Shown here one piece after another: positions 1 to 7,094 of a DNA stretch of 16,503 nucleotides (position 1 is its first letter; every line of letters starts with the position of its first letter). The translations under genes and the position numbers were made by a program. Source of the DNA: an uncultured Bacteroidales bacterium (GTDB taxonomy: Bacteria > Bacteroidota > Bacteroidia > Bacteroidales > Lentimicrobiaceae). The notes below the pieces were generated by a model. The model was not told where the DNA came from and searched no databases. It saw only the letters and a list, made by a program, of their open reading frames with translations. The DNA lies in assembly GCA_937894795.1 (NCBI GenBank), contig CALCQV010000064.1, positions 1-16,503 on the forward strand, written 5' to 3'.

Positions 1-551
1 ATGAAATTATACAGCTGGGTGCTGTGCTTCTTAACGACAACTGGTCACCATTGGGCACTTACTTATCCAATGTATACCCTGAAAATGAAGAGGCTTTCAC
101 CGCTTCTGCCGAAAAAGTCCATGGATTATCTCTCCAGGATCTGCAGGAAGCCCCTATGATCTATGAAGTATTGGAAGAGTTTGAACTTTGGATTCGTAAG
201 TTGCTGAAACGTCAGAGCGGAGATTTACGCGACATCATAATTTGCGGACAAAGTGTGATACACGATATCAATTTCCTCAAATATGCCTATAAGGATGAAA
301 AGATGGAATGGCCCTTCAGCAACAAACTGATTGACCTGCACACCATTGCCTTCTTCACTTTTAAAATGATGGAAGCCAACGGACTAACCATTCCCAGATC
401 ATTGAGCCTTAAATCCATCTCCTCCTTTTTTGCCATGGAGCGTGAAGGCGATACGCACAATGCGCTGGAGGATGCTGAGCTTACGATGCTCTGTCTGCAA
501 CGGTTCTTTAAAATAGCCGCCAATACGAAGATTTCGATGAATGGAATATAA
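1..551 (+). CDS. DnaQ-like 3'-5' exonuclease, 5' end cut by window edge
   Basis: This is the C-terminal part of a DEDD-family 3'-5' exonuclease of the DnaQ/PolC epsilon type. The reading frame is open from base 3 and begins EIIQLGAVLLN, which matches the second beta strand that normally follows the ExoI DxE motif. The gene therefore starts upstream of the window and ExoI is not visible. The GTG at base 24 lies inside that strand and is not a credible start. ExoII is seen as GQSVIHDINFLKY, with the aspartate before INFL. ExoIII is seen as HNALEDAEL, the H-x4-D of the DEDDh subgroup. Such proteins remove nucleotides from DNA or RNA 3' ends, for proofreading or repair. There is no polymerase domain in the visible part, so it could be a free-standing exonuclease. 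The specific substrate cannot be told. A DUF4919 gene follows 29 nt downstream on the same strand. Confidence 0.85.
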   Translation, partial: EIIQLGAVLLNDNWSPLGTYLSNVYPENEEAFTASAEKVHGLSLQDLQEAPMIYEVLEEFELWIRKLLKRQSGDLRDIIICGQSVIHDINFLKYAYKDEKMEWPFSNKLIDLHTIAFFTFKMMEANGLTIPRSLSLKSISSFFAMEREGDTHNALEDAELTMLCLQRFFKIAANTKISMNGI

Positions 552-580
552 TCATGCTTAACCGGGTTAAATAAAATCAA

Positions 581-1234
581 ATGAAAAGAACACTATCGCT
601 TATTCTTTTAATGATGCTTGTATTCCAGGCAGCCAATGCACAGCAGGTAAAATTTTCCATACCTGATCATAAAAAACTTAAAAAAGAGATTGCAGGCAAG
701 AATTCGCAGGTTTACGACCGGTTGATGCAGCGCTTTGCCGATAATGATACCACCCTCACACTGGCTGATTATCACAAGCTCTACTATGGATCTGCCCATA
801 AGGCAGGTTACAACCCTATGGCTGATACCCCACTGAGGGACAGTCTGTATTTGGCTTTTAGCAAGGCGCAGTCGGGTGAAGCCGATTTTGGAAAGATCAG
901 GTCACTTGCCCTCCGTATATTGAAGCAAATACCTTTTGATATACGCACGCTTGACCCTGCCAGTTATGCCTGCAGGATGCTTAATGACAACGCTACAGCG
1001 GCAAAAATGGAGTTCAAAATGGGCCGTTTGATTGAAACAATCTATAATTCAGGCGACGGACTAACCGAGGAAACACCATTCACCGTGGTGCTGGTAGCCA
1101 ATGAAACAGATGTGATCAGGGCACTTGGCTTCAGTTTGTCAGGTTCTTCATCCGTACAGTCAGGCAAACTGCATTACTGGAAAGTGAGTGAAAACGAATT
1201 TGGGGTACAGGGTTTTTATTTCAGGGTCTTCTGA
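581..1234 (+). CDS. DUF4919 family secreted protein
   Basis: A 217-residue protein with a clear Sec signal peptide: KR at residues 2-3, a hydrophobic core at about 5-16, and a likely cleavage after ANA at about residue 20. The mature part looks like the DUF4919 family of Bacteroidota. It has a charged helical N-terminal half containing LADYHKLYYG and a C-terminal part ending in a beta-rich stretch with YWKVSENEFGVQGFYFRVF. No catalytic motif is apparent and the family function is unknown to me. It probably acts in the periplasm or at the envelope. It sits 29 nt after the exonuclease gene on the same strand, so the two could be co-transcribed. Its stop is only 9 nt from the stop of the convergent phosphoesterase gene, leaving little room for a separate terminator. 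The family call is from recall of the sequence pattern. The signal peptide is directly visible. Confidence 0.75.
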   Translation: MKRTLSLILLMMLVFQAANAQQVKFSIPDHKKLKKEIAGKNSQVYDRLMQRFADNDTTLTLADYHKLYYGSAHKAGYNPMADTPLRDSLYLAFSKAQSGEADFGKIRSLALRILKQIPFDIRTLDPASYACRMLNDNATAAKMEFKMGRLIETIYNSGDGLTEETPFTVVLVANETDVIRALGFSLSGSSSVQSGKLHYWKVSENEFGVQGFYFRVF

Positions 1235-1243
1235 CCGGAGCAA

Positions 1244-1963
1244 TTACTGCATATCTACATTGGGCTGTACTTTGAGCTCCATGGTATTGAGTTCAAGCGC
1301 TATGAGGTTACCGTAACCCGACTTGTTGTTCATATAGCATCCATTGTCAATGTCAATGAAGGAATAATTGCCTGAGTTGATGGTAAGGTCAATAAAGTCA
1401 AGACTCACGGGTACATGTCCGTGTATCAGTTTCCGGTGGTTTATTTTAGCAGGCTCAATATGGTAATCTCTTACCCAAAGCATGGCATGCTCGTCTTCCA
1501 GTGGATCATCAAGTTCGAAGTTGAGGCCTGCATGGACAATAAGAAACTTGTCCAACTCATGATAGAGGGGGCGCTGGTTGATCCAGTCGATATATACTTC
1601 AGGGATCTCAGTAATAGTGTTGACCTTGAAACTTTTTAAGGCTTCACGTCCCCCGTGTTTCATCCAGAGCTGCTTTGTTACGCTGGCACGTTTAAAGAAC
1701 AGGAAGCTTTTCAGCTGTTTCTCTTCCTCAAAGGCTTTTACCATGAAGTCCTCATGGTTACCCTTAAGTGCAACAACTGAAAAGCCCTGCGCCTGGAGAT
1801 CCATCACATAATCCATCACTCCTTTTGAATCAGGTCCGCGGTCAATGTAATCACCGACAAAATAGAGGGTATCCTGTCTGGTTGGTATTACCAGTGTTTC
1901 TATCAGCGACCTGAGCGTGTTAAGGCATCCGTGGATATCAGATATGACCCAATCTCTATTCAT
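1244..1963 (-). CDS. PPP-family metallophosphoesterase (serine/threonine phosphatase-like)
   Basis: A 239-residue calcineurin-like phosphoesterase of the bacterial PPP type (PrpA/PrpE/ApaH-like). The metal-binding motifs appear in order: SDIHG at residues 8-12, GDYIDRGPD at 37-45, GNHED at 68-72, a histidine in VHAGL near 144, and HGHVP near 181-185. These are the two-metal ligands and the phosphate-binding Asn/His/Arg set. The likely activity is hydrolysis of phosphoprotein or dinucleoside polyphosphate in the cytoplasm; the substrate cannot be fixed from sequence. I chose the ATG at 1961-1963 because it places the first motif a few residues from the N-terminus, as is usual, and has GGAA just upstream. 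The frame stays open to a TTG at 2038, but that would add 25 non-conserved residues and overlap the end of gpmA. It lies 46 nt downstream of gpmA and is probably in the same transcript. Confidence 0.85.
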   Translation of the reverse strand: MNRDWVISDIHGCLNTLRSLIETLVIPTRQDTLYFVGDYIDRGPDSKGVMDYVMDLQAQGFSVVALKGNHEDFMVKAFEEEKQLKSFLFFKRASVTKQLWMKHGGREALKSFKVNTITEIPEVYIDWINQRPLYHELDKFLIVHAGLNFELDDPLEDEHAMLWVRDYHIEPAKINHRKLIHGHVPVSLDFIDLTINSGNYSFIDIDNGCYMNNKSGYGNLIALELNTMELKVQPNVDMQ

Positions 1964-2009
1964 GCTTATTTCCAATGCTATTAATTCAAATTTCTTACTC
2001 TCGTGAAGC

Positions 2010-2759
2010 TTATTTTTTGCTCTTACCTTGGTTGGCAACTTCTTCCATCAACTTCTTAATTACTTCAGGATCGCCCAGGAAATAATCCTTGGTCAGATTC
2101 AACTGATCGTCAAATTCAAATACATAAGGTATTCCGGTAGGCAGATTCAAGGAAACTATATCCTTTTCACTTATATTCTTGAGATACTTAATCACAGCTC
2201 TCAGACTGTTGCCATGTGCTGCAACCAATACTTCGTCGTATTTTTTGAGCGATTCGCGTATGTCACTTTCCCAGTAGGGTATCATGCGCTCCACAGTTTC
2301 CTTGAGTGATTCAGTCAACGGTATCAGTTCAGGCTTTTCATTCTTGTAACGGGGATCGAGACGTGGACTGCGTTCATCATTTTCTGCCAGGGGTACCGGG
2401 GGAACATCATAGCTGCGGCGCCAAACAAGCACTTGCTCTTCGCCATATTTTTCGGCCGTTTCTGATTTGTTCAGTCCCTGCAGATTGCCGTAATGCTTCT
2501 CATTCAATCGCCAGCTCTTCTTGACGGGAATCCACATCTGGTCCATCTCTTCCAGTGCTATATTCAAGGTTTTGATGGCCCGTTTAAGGAAAGATGTATA
2601 AGCAACATCAAAGTGGAAACCATTTTCCTTCAATACTTTACCGGCTTCCTTAGCTTCATTGATTCCACGTTCAGAAAGATCCACATCCGTCCATCCGGTA
2701 AAACGATTTTCCTTGTTCCAGGTGCTTTCGCCATGCCTCAACAATACAAGTTTTTTCAT
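2010..2759 (-). CDS. gpmA: 2,3-bisphosphoglycerate-dependent phosphoglycerate mutase
   Basis: A cytoplasmic glycolytic enzyme interconverting 3- and 2-phosphoglycerate, of the histidine phosphatase superfamily. At 249 residues it is the full family length. The phosphorylated histidine lies in LLRHGES at residues 6-12. The partner motif NRFTGWTDVDLSERG is at about 18-32, the glutamate in RLNEKHYGNLQG near 87, and the second histidine in AAHGNSLRA near 182. PPVPL and YKNEKPELIPLTESL match the long insertion of the dPGM subtype, which separates it from cofactor-independent GpmI and from short broad-specificity phosphatases. A very good -7 promoter element lies about 40 nt upstream. It heads a likely two-gene unit with the downstream phosphoesterase. 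Confidence 0.97.
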   Translation of the reverse strand: MKKLVLLRHGESTWNKENRFTGWTDVDLSERGINEAKEAGKVLKENGFHFDVAYTSFLKRAIKTLNIALEEMDQMWIPVKKSWRLNEKHYGNLQGLNKSETAEKYGEEQVLVWRRSYDVPPVPLAENDERSPRLDPRYKNEKPELIPLTESLKETVERMIPYWESDIRESLKKYDEVLVAAHGNSLRAVIKYLKNISEKDIVSLNLPTGIPYVFEFDDQLNLTKDYFLGDPEVIKKLMEEVANQGKSKK

Positions 2760-2798
2760 GTTTTCTATGATTTATTTACTGTGTTCAATTGGAATATG

Positions 2799-2806
2799 CA
2801 AAAATA
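2799..2806 (-). promoter_or_regulatory. Bacteroidota-type -7 promoter element of gpmA
   Basis: On the minus strand the bases read TATTTTTG, a full match to the Bacteroidota sigma consensus TAnnTTTG. The gpmA start codon lies about 40 nt further on, leaving a leader of roughly 30 nt. I do not see a convincing TTTG at the expected -33 distance. The call rests on the -7 element and its position. Confidence 0.55.
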
Positions 2807-2890
2807 GTGAATAAACGCTCATGCTGCACACGGGTATCATTTACAAGCTTTCAACACATAAAATAATCAGGACCATAGCTTTAAAATATT

Positions 2891-2898
2891 TAACTTCG
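2891..2898 (+). promoter_or_regulatory. Probable -7 promoter element of the GT117/DUF2723 gene
   Basis: TAACTTCG followed by CGCCC fits TAnnTTTG with one change and resembles the TAnnTTTGC-C/A-CC pattern common at Bacteroidota start sites. It is 34 nt before the ATG at 2932. This supports that start over the upstream in-frame ATG at 2821, which lies upstream of this element. No good -33 box is seen. Confidence 0.45.
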
Positions 2899-2931
2899 CG
2901 CCCTGTAAGAAGCACCCGGAATTCATCAGAT

Positions 2932-5900
2932 ATGAATTACAAACACATCAATAACCTGACGGGATGGCTGGTTTTCGCCATTGCCGCAATAGTGTATATC
3001 ATTACCTCTGAACCAACAACCAGTTTCTGGGATTGTGGTGAATATATTGCCACAGCCTCGGGGTTACAGGTTGGACATCCGCCGGGAGCACCTCTGTTCC
3101 AGATGTTGGGCAGGTTCTTCAGTCTTTTTGCCTTTGGCAATGAAATGCTGGTGGCCCGAATGGTAAATACCATGTCGGCGCTGAGCAGCGCCTTCACCAT
3201 ACTTTTTCTTTTCTGGACCATTACTCATCTGGCCGGCAAGATCGTTAAAAGCTTTCCGGATAAATTTCCCAACCCCACCACTGCCATCATCGGCAGCGGA
3301 TTGGTTGGTGCATTGGCCTATACCTTCTCTGATTCGTTCTGGTTTTCGGCCGTTGAAGGAGAAGTTTATGCCATGTCCTCCTTTTTCACGGCATTCGTTT
3401 TCTGGGCTATCCTGAAATGGGAGAGTGAAACAGTGGGATACAAGGACAATGCAATAACCGGTAATACGCCGGGCAGGCAGAATTCTGACAGCAATAAATC
3501 CGGGCTGACCGGTAATCACGACAGTGACCACTCTATTAGATGGATCATCCTCATTGCTTTTATGATAGGGTTGAGTATTGGTGTTCACCTGCTGAACCTT
3601 CTCACTATTCCTGCCGTTGCGCTGGTGATTTACTACAAGAAGTATAAGCCTACGGTCAAAGGGACCACATTGGCACTTGCCATATCGATTGTAGTACTGG
3701 CTCTGGTCATGAATTTCATCATTCCCTGGATTGTCAAGCTGGCCGGCTGGTTCGAGCTGTTCTTTGTAAACAGTCTGGGAATGCCATTCAATACAGGCAC
3801 CGTCATCTACTTCCTGCTGCTCGTTTCAATCCTGATATGGGCATTGAGATACACACGGCAAAAGGCCAAAGTGCTTTGGAATACCATAGCATTGTCGTTT
3901 ACTTTTATCCTCATTGGCTATTCCAGCTTCTTTATGCTGGTGATTCGTGCGGAAGCAAACACGCCCATCAATGAGAATGAACCTACCAACGCCATAAGCC
4001 TGCTCTCCTACCTCAACAGGGAGCAATATGGCGACTGGCCACTTCTCTATGGACCCTATTACAATGCCCCGGTAGTTGATTACGAAGATGGGAATCCGGT
4101 TTATCATAAGGATACCAGATCCGGAAAATATGAGATTATCAATGAGCGCAAGGATTATGAGCCTGTATATGATAAAGAGTTCATGACTGTTTTCCCCCGC
4201 ATGTGGAGTTCGTCGGAGAACTCACACAGCTACTTTTATAAACGATGGGGTAAGATCAAAGGCACTGCCGTGAATAAAACTGGGGCCGATGGCAAGAACC
4301 AGACAATCATGAAGCCTACCTTTGGCGAAAACCTCCGCTTCTTCTATGATTACCAGATACAGCACATGTATGTAAGGTATTTCATGTGGAACTTTGCCGG
4401 AAGGCAGAATGACCGGCAGAGCTTTGGTGATGACCTGAACGGCAACTGGATAAGCGGCATAAAGTTTATGGATGAATGGAGACTCGGTCCACAGGATAAC
4501 CTGCCTGAGAGTTTGCACAGTAAAGCGCACAATGTATACTTCATGCTGCCCCTGTTGCTTGGTTTGATCGGGTTGATTTTTCATGTAAACCACCGTCCGA
4601 AGGACTCATTGGTGGTAACACTTCTGTTTATCATGACCGGCCTCGCTATTGTTGTTTACCTCAACCAGTATGCGCCGCAGCCCCGTGAAAGGGATTACGC
4701 GTATGCCGCCTCCTTCTATGCCTTTACCATCTGGATCGGATTGGGGGTATTGAGTTTGAGTGCACTGATCAATAAGTACCTGAAAATAAAACAGGCAGGT
4801 ATCATTGCCACGGTCATTTGCCTGGTAGTGCCTACAATTATGGCTGCGCAGAATTGGAATGACCACGACCGTTCAGGAAGGTATACTGCCCGGGATATTG
4901 CCCGCAATTACCTGGAATCATGCGAAAAGGATGCCATACTCTTCACTATGGCCGATAACGACACCTTCCCACTGTGGTATGTGCAGGAGGTGGAGGGAAT
5001 ACGCACGGATGTTCGTGTAGTAAACCTCAGTCTGCTGAACAGTGACTGGTACGTAGGGCAGATGAAGCGAAAAGTATACGATTCTGATCCATTGCCTATC
5101 AGTCTGGAGTATGATCAGTTCAAGAGCGGCACCTTTGATGTGATCTATATTGCCCCCGATGAAAGAATACAGGGAGCCATTTCACTGACTGAGTTGTTTG
5201 ACGTGATGCGCAAACAGCCTGAAGCATTAAGACTTGAAAGTACCATGGGGCCGGTGGATGTTATACCTGCTTCTGAGTTTGCCATACCGGTAGATTCAGC
5301 ACTAGTAATGAGCAATGGTACCGTAAGACCTGAGGAGGCTGACAGTCTGTTGAGTATGCTTCAATGGTCCATAAAGGACAGGGCTATTACAAAAAGTCAA
5401 ATTATTTTACTCGACATTCTTGCACATAACAACTGGAAACGTCCGGTTTATTTTTCATCTACGGCAAGTCCGGAGTCATATCTTGGCCTCAATCCGTACC
5501 TTCGGAATGAAGGTTTTGCCCTGAGGCTGGTGCCTGTTAAGAGTACGGTGGAAGAGAACTTTGAAGGGTATATCAATTCAGAGGTGTTGTACGATAAGTT
5601 GATGAACGTATACAGGTACGGCAATATGGAAGATCCTTCCGTGTATCTGGACGAGACCAACACCAGAGTAATGAATAACCTTCGTACAATGTTCGGGCGA
5701 CTGGCCAAACAACTTGTAAAAGAGGGCAAAAATAAAGAGGCGATTGCGGTTTGCGATAAATGCCTTGCAACCATGCCGCATGAGTCCCTTGCCTATAATT
5801 ACTACCTGTTGCAAATTGCTGAAAGCTACCTTGCTGCCGGAGCAAAGGACAAGGGAATTGCCCTGCTCAACAAATTGCTGGAATTGTATTCGGCCGACCT

Positions 5901-6084
5901 GAATTACTATTTCAGGTTTCCTGAACACAGATTGAAGGCAATTGAACAGGACATCCGCCAAAGTCTCATGGTTATCAATGGAATTACAAGCATGGCCACT
6001 GAATATAATGATCGTGGACTGAAAGAAAAAGCAACGCTGGAACTTGACAAACAATTTGAACGATACGAGGAAGCAGGTTTCTGA
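2932..6084 (+). CDS. DUF2723 / GT117-family membrane protein (putative protein O-glycosyltransferase)
   Basis: A protein of 1050 residues from the ATG at 2932. The frame also contains an ATG at 2821, but those extra 37 residues look non-coding and precede the promoter-like element. The N-terminal half is polytopic, with about ten or more hydrophobic helices up to about residue 620. The first begins near GWLVFAIAAIVYI at about 11. The first loop carries FWDCGEYIATASGL (D34, E37) and then GHPPGAP at about 48-54, the conserved acidic loop of GT-C-fold glycosyltransferases and the hallmark of DUF2723. A second family motif, PQPRERDYAY, lies near 580. From about residue 640 the chain is soluble, with FTMADNDTFPLWYVQ near 672 and a TPR-like helical stretch at about 920-985. 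DUF2723 proteins are classed as GT117, and the human relative TMEM260 is a protein O-mannosyltransferase. Donor and acceptor here are unknown. A deacetylase gene follows after 78 nt. Confidence 0.88.
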   Translation: MNYKHINNLTGWLVFAIAAIVYIITSEPTTSFWDCGEYIATASGLQVGHPPGAPLFQMLGRFFSLFAFGNEMLVARMVNTMSALSSAFTILFLFWTITHLAGKIVKSFPDKFPNPTTAIIGSGLVGALAYTFSDSFWFSAVEGEVYAMSSFFTAFVFWAILKWESETVGYKDNAITGNTPGRQNSDSNKSGLTGNHDSDHSIRWIILIAFMIGLSIGVHLLNLLTIPAVALVIYYKKYKPTVKGTTLALAISIVVLALVMNFIIPWIVKLAGWFELFFVNSLGMPFNTGTVIYFLLLVSILIWALRYTRQKAKVLWNTIALSFTFILIGYSSFFMLVIRAEANTPINENEPTNAISLLSYLNREQYGDWPLLYGPYYNAPVVDYEDGNPVYHKDTRSGKYEIINERKDYEPVYDKEFMTVFPRMWSSSENSHSYFYKRWGKIKGTAVNKTGADGKNQTIMKPTFGENLRFFYDYQIQHMYVRYFMWNFAGRQNDRQSFGDDLNGNWISGIKFMDEWRLGPQDNLPESLHSKAHNVYFMLPLLLGLIGLIFHVNHRPKDSLVVTLLFIMTGLAIVVYLNQYAPQPRERDYAYAASFYAFTIWIGLGVLSLSALINKYLKIKQAGIIATVICLVVPTIMAAQNWNDHDRSGRYTARDIARNYLESCEKDAILFTMADNDTFPLWYVQEVEGIRTDVRVVNLSLLNSDWYVGQMKRKVYDSDPLPISLEYDQFKSGTFDVIYIAPDERIQGAISLTELFDVMRKQPEALRLESTMGPVDVIPASEFAIPVDSALVMSNGTVRPEEADSLLSMLQWSIKDRAITKSQIILLDILAHNNWKRPVYFSSTASPESYLGLNPYLRNEGFALRLVPVKSTVEENFEGYINSEVLYDKLMNVYRYGNMEDPSVYLDETNTRVMNNLRTMFGRLAKQLVKEGKNKEAIAVCDKCLATMPHESLAYNYYLLQIAESYLAAGAKDKGIALLNKLLELYSADLNYYFRFPEHRLKAIEQDIRQSLMVINGITSMATEYNDRGLKEKATLELDKQFERYEEAGF

Positions 6085-6090
6085 CAAGGG

Positions 6091-6121
6091 CCAATGCAAC
6101 AGTCCGGCAGTTGCGGGTTGG
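6091..6121 (+). other. Imperfect hairpin between GT117 and deacetylase genes
   Basis: CCAA (6091-6094) and GCAAC (6096-6100) can pair with GTTGC (6110-6114) and TTGG (6118-6121), leaving a 9-nt loop and a small asymmetric bulge. It begins 7 nt after the GT117 stop. There is no T tract after it, so it is not a classical intrinsic terminator. It may be a processing or stability element, or chance. Confidence 0.3.
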
Positions 6122-6162
6122 TCGATCTGAAACTTTATCAGCAGTAAATACTTAATAACTGT

Positions 6163-6840
6163 ATGCACTTTACCGTTGTACCAAAAATTGTCCGTTTATT
6201 CCTGCCACGAGGTCTAACCTGGCGGATTAAGAAAACCATCCATAGTGAGTCGGTAGAGGCAGATGCTTTGGGTGAAAAGGCTGACAAGGCAGGTAAAGCA
6301 ACTCCCACCATCTACCTTACGTTTGATGATGGTCCGGTGCCTGAAATCACGCCTGCAGTGCTGGAGATACTCAAACAATACCATGCCAAAGCAACCTTCT
6401 TTTGTGTGGGTGATAATGTACGAAAGCACCCCGATGTTTATGAGATGGTGCTCAGAGCAGGTCATGCTACCGGTATCCACACTTTCAGTCACCTGAAAGG
6501 AATAAAGACGAATGATGCCACCTACTACAGTGATATAGAGAAATGCGCCGAATATATTGATACCAAGCTCTTCCGTCCGCCCTATGGCAGAATCAGCCGA
6601 TCACAGGTTAGGTATTTGAGAACGAAGTACCGCATTATCATGTGGTCGGCCCTCACCGGCGATTATAACCACCAACTCACCAAGGAACAGGTGCTGGAAA
6701 ACGCCATCAAACATACCGGCGATGGAAGCATCATAGTATTCCACGATAGTATCAAAGCATCAGAACGGATGTTTTATGCGCTGCCACGCATGTTGGAACA
6801 TTTTGCCAAAAAGGGATACAAATTTGAGGCAATCGTTTAA
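6163..6840 (+). CDS. Polysaccharide deacetylase, NodB homology domain
   Basis: A 225-residue carbohydrate esterase family 4 protein that would remove N- or O-acetyl groups from a glycan such as peptidoglycan or an envelope polysaccharide. All active-site motifs are present: TFDDGP at residues 53-58 (catalytic base and metal aspartates), HTFSH at 106-110 (the two metal histidines), RPPYGR at 138-143, WSALTGDY at about 161-168, and IVFHDS at 191-196 with the catalytic histidine. The N-terminus (about 45 residues, containing VPKIVRLFLPRGLTW) is not a standard cleavable signal peptide. It could be a weak membrane anchor, or the protein may be cytoplasmic. The gene follows the GT117 gene by 78 nt on the same strand, so co-transcription is likely. 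The sugar substrate cannot be deduced. Confidence 0.92.
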   Translation: MHFTVVPKIVRLFLPRGLTWRIKKTIHSESVEADALGEKADKAGKATPTIYLTFDDGPVPEITPAVLEILKQYHAKATFFCVGDNVRKHPDVYEMVLRAGHATGIHTFSHLKGIKTNDATYYSDIEKCAEYIDTKLFRPPYGRISRSQVRYLRTKYRIIMWSALTGDYNHQLTKEQVLENAIKHTGDGSIIVFHDSIKASERMFYALPRMLEHFAKKGYKFEAIV

Positions 6841-6980
6841 TAGTTGGACAGTTGATTCTACCAAAGCGTCTACTTGAATTAACCAAGTTGCCTAATTGAA
6901 TTGGACAATACGCATATTTTGAATGTGCAAAGTATAAGTGTGAAATGCCCAAGGCTGTTATTAGAATCGACAAATAGGTT

Positions 6981-6999
6981 GGTTTGATATCACCAAACC
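6981..6999 (+). terminator. Weak hairpin between convergent deacetylase and M1 peptidase genes
   Basis: GGTTTG (6981-6986) pairs with CAAACC (6994-6999) around a 7-nt loop, and GTTTATTAA follows. It lies in the 254-nt gap between two convergent genes, where terminators are expected. The stem is short and the T tract poor. I see no gene in the rest of this gap, which holds short TTGGACA and TTGAATT direct repeats of unclear meaning. Confidence 0.25.
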
Positions 7000-7094
7000 G
7001 TTTATTAACATTAACCTCAAAGATGGACTTGCTCCCAATTAAGAGAATGAGGGTTGATAATGCCCGAATTACTTCCTGTATCTAATACTCAATC

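Noticed and set aside
1..160. ATG at base 1 opening a short frame on the plus strand
   Set aside because: It is out of frame with the exonuclease, whose motifs and open frame from base 3 explain the region. The frame-1 peptide ends quickly and looks like nothing.
558..570. TTAACC-G-GGTTAA palindrome before the DUF4919 gene
   Set aside because: At 13 bp with a 1-nt centre it is short enough to occur by chance in 16 kb, and no other element supports an operator or terminator there.
1964..2038. Longer N-terminus for the phosphoesterase, starting from a TTG at 2038
   Set aside because: It would overlap gpmA and add 25 lysine-rich residues ahead of a motif that is normally near the N-terminus. 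The ATG at 1963 is better placed.
2821..2931. 37-residue N-terminal extension of the GT117 protein
   Set aside because: It lacks family similarity, and its start lies upstream of the likely promoter element at 2891-2898.
3064..3588. 174-codon open frame antisense to the GT117 gene
   Set aside because: It is a shadow of a strongly supported gene, and its predicted peptide shows no domain pattern.
5578..6168. 196-codon antisense open frame across the end of the GT117 gene
   Set aside because: It has no recognisable motif and overlaps the conserved C-terminal helical region on the other strand.
6841..7094. Repeated TTGGACA and TTGAATT words and a 5-bp ACTTG/CAAGT hairpin in the convergent gap
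   Set aside because: They are too short and irregular for a CRISPR or repeat family, and look like AT-rich intergenic drift.
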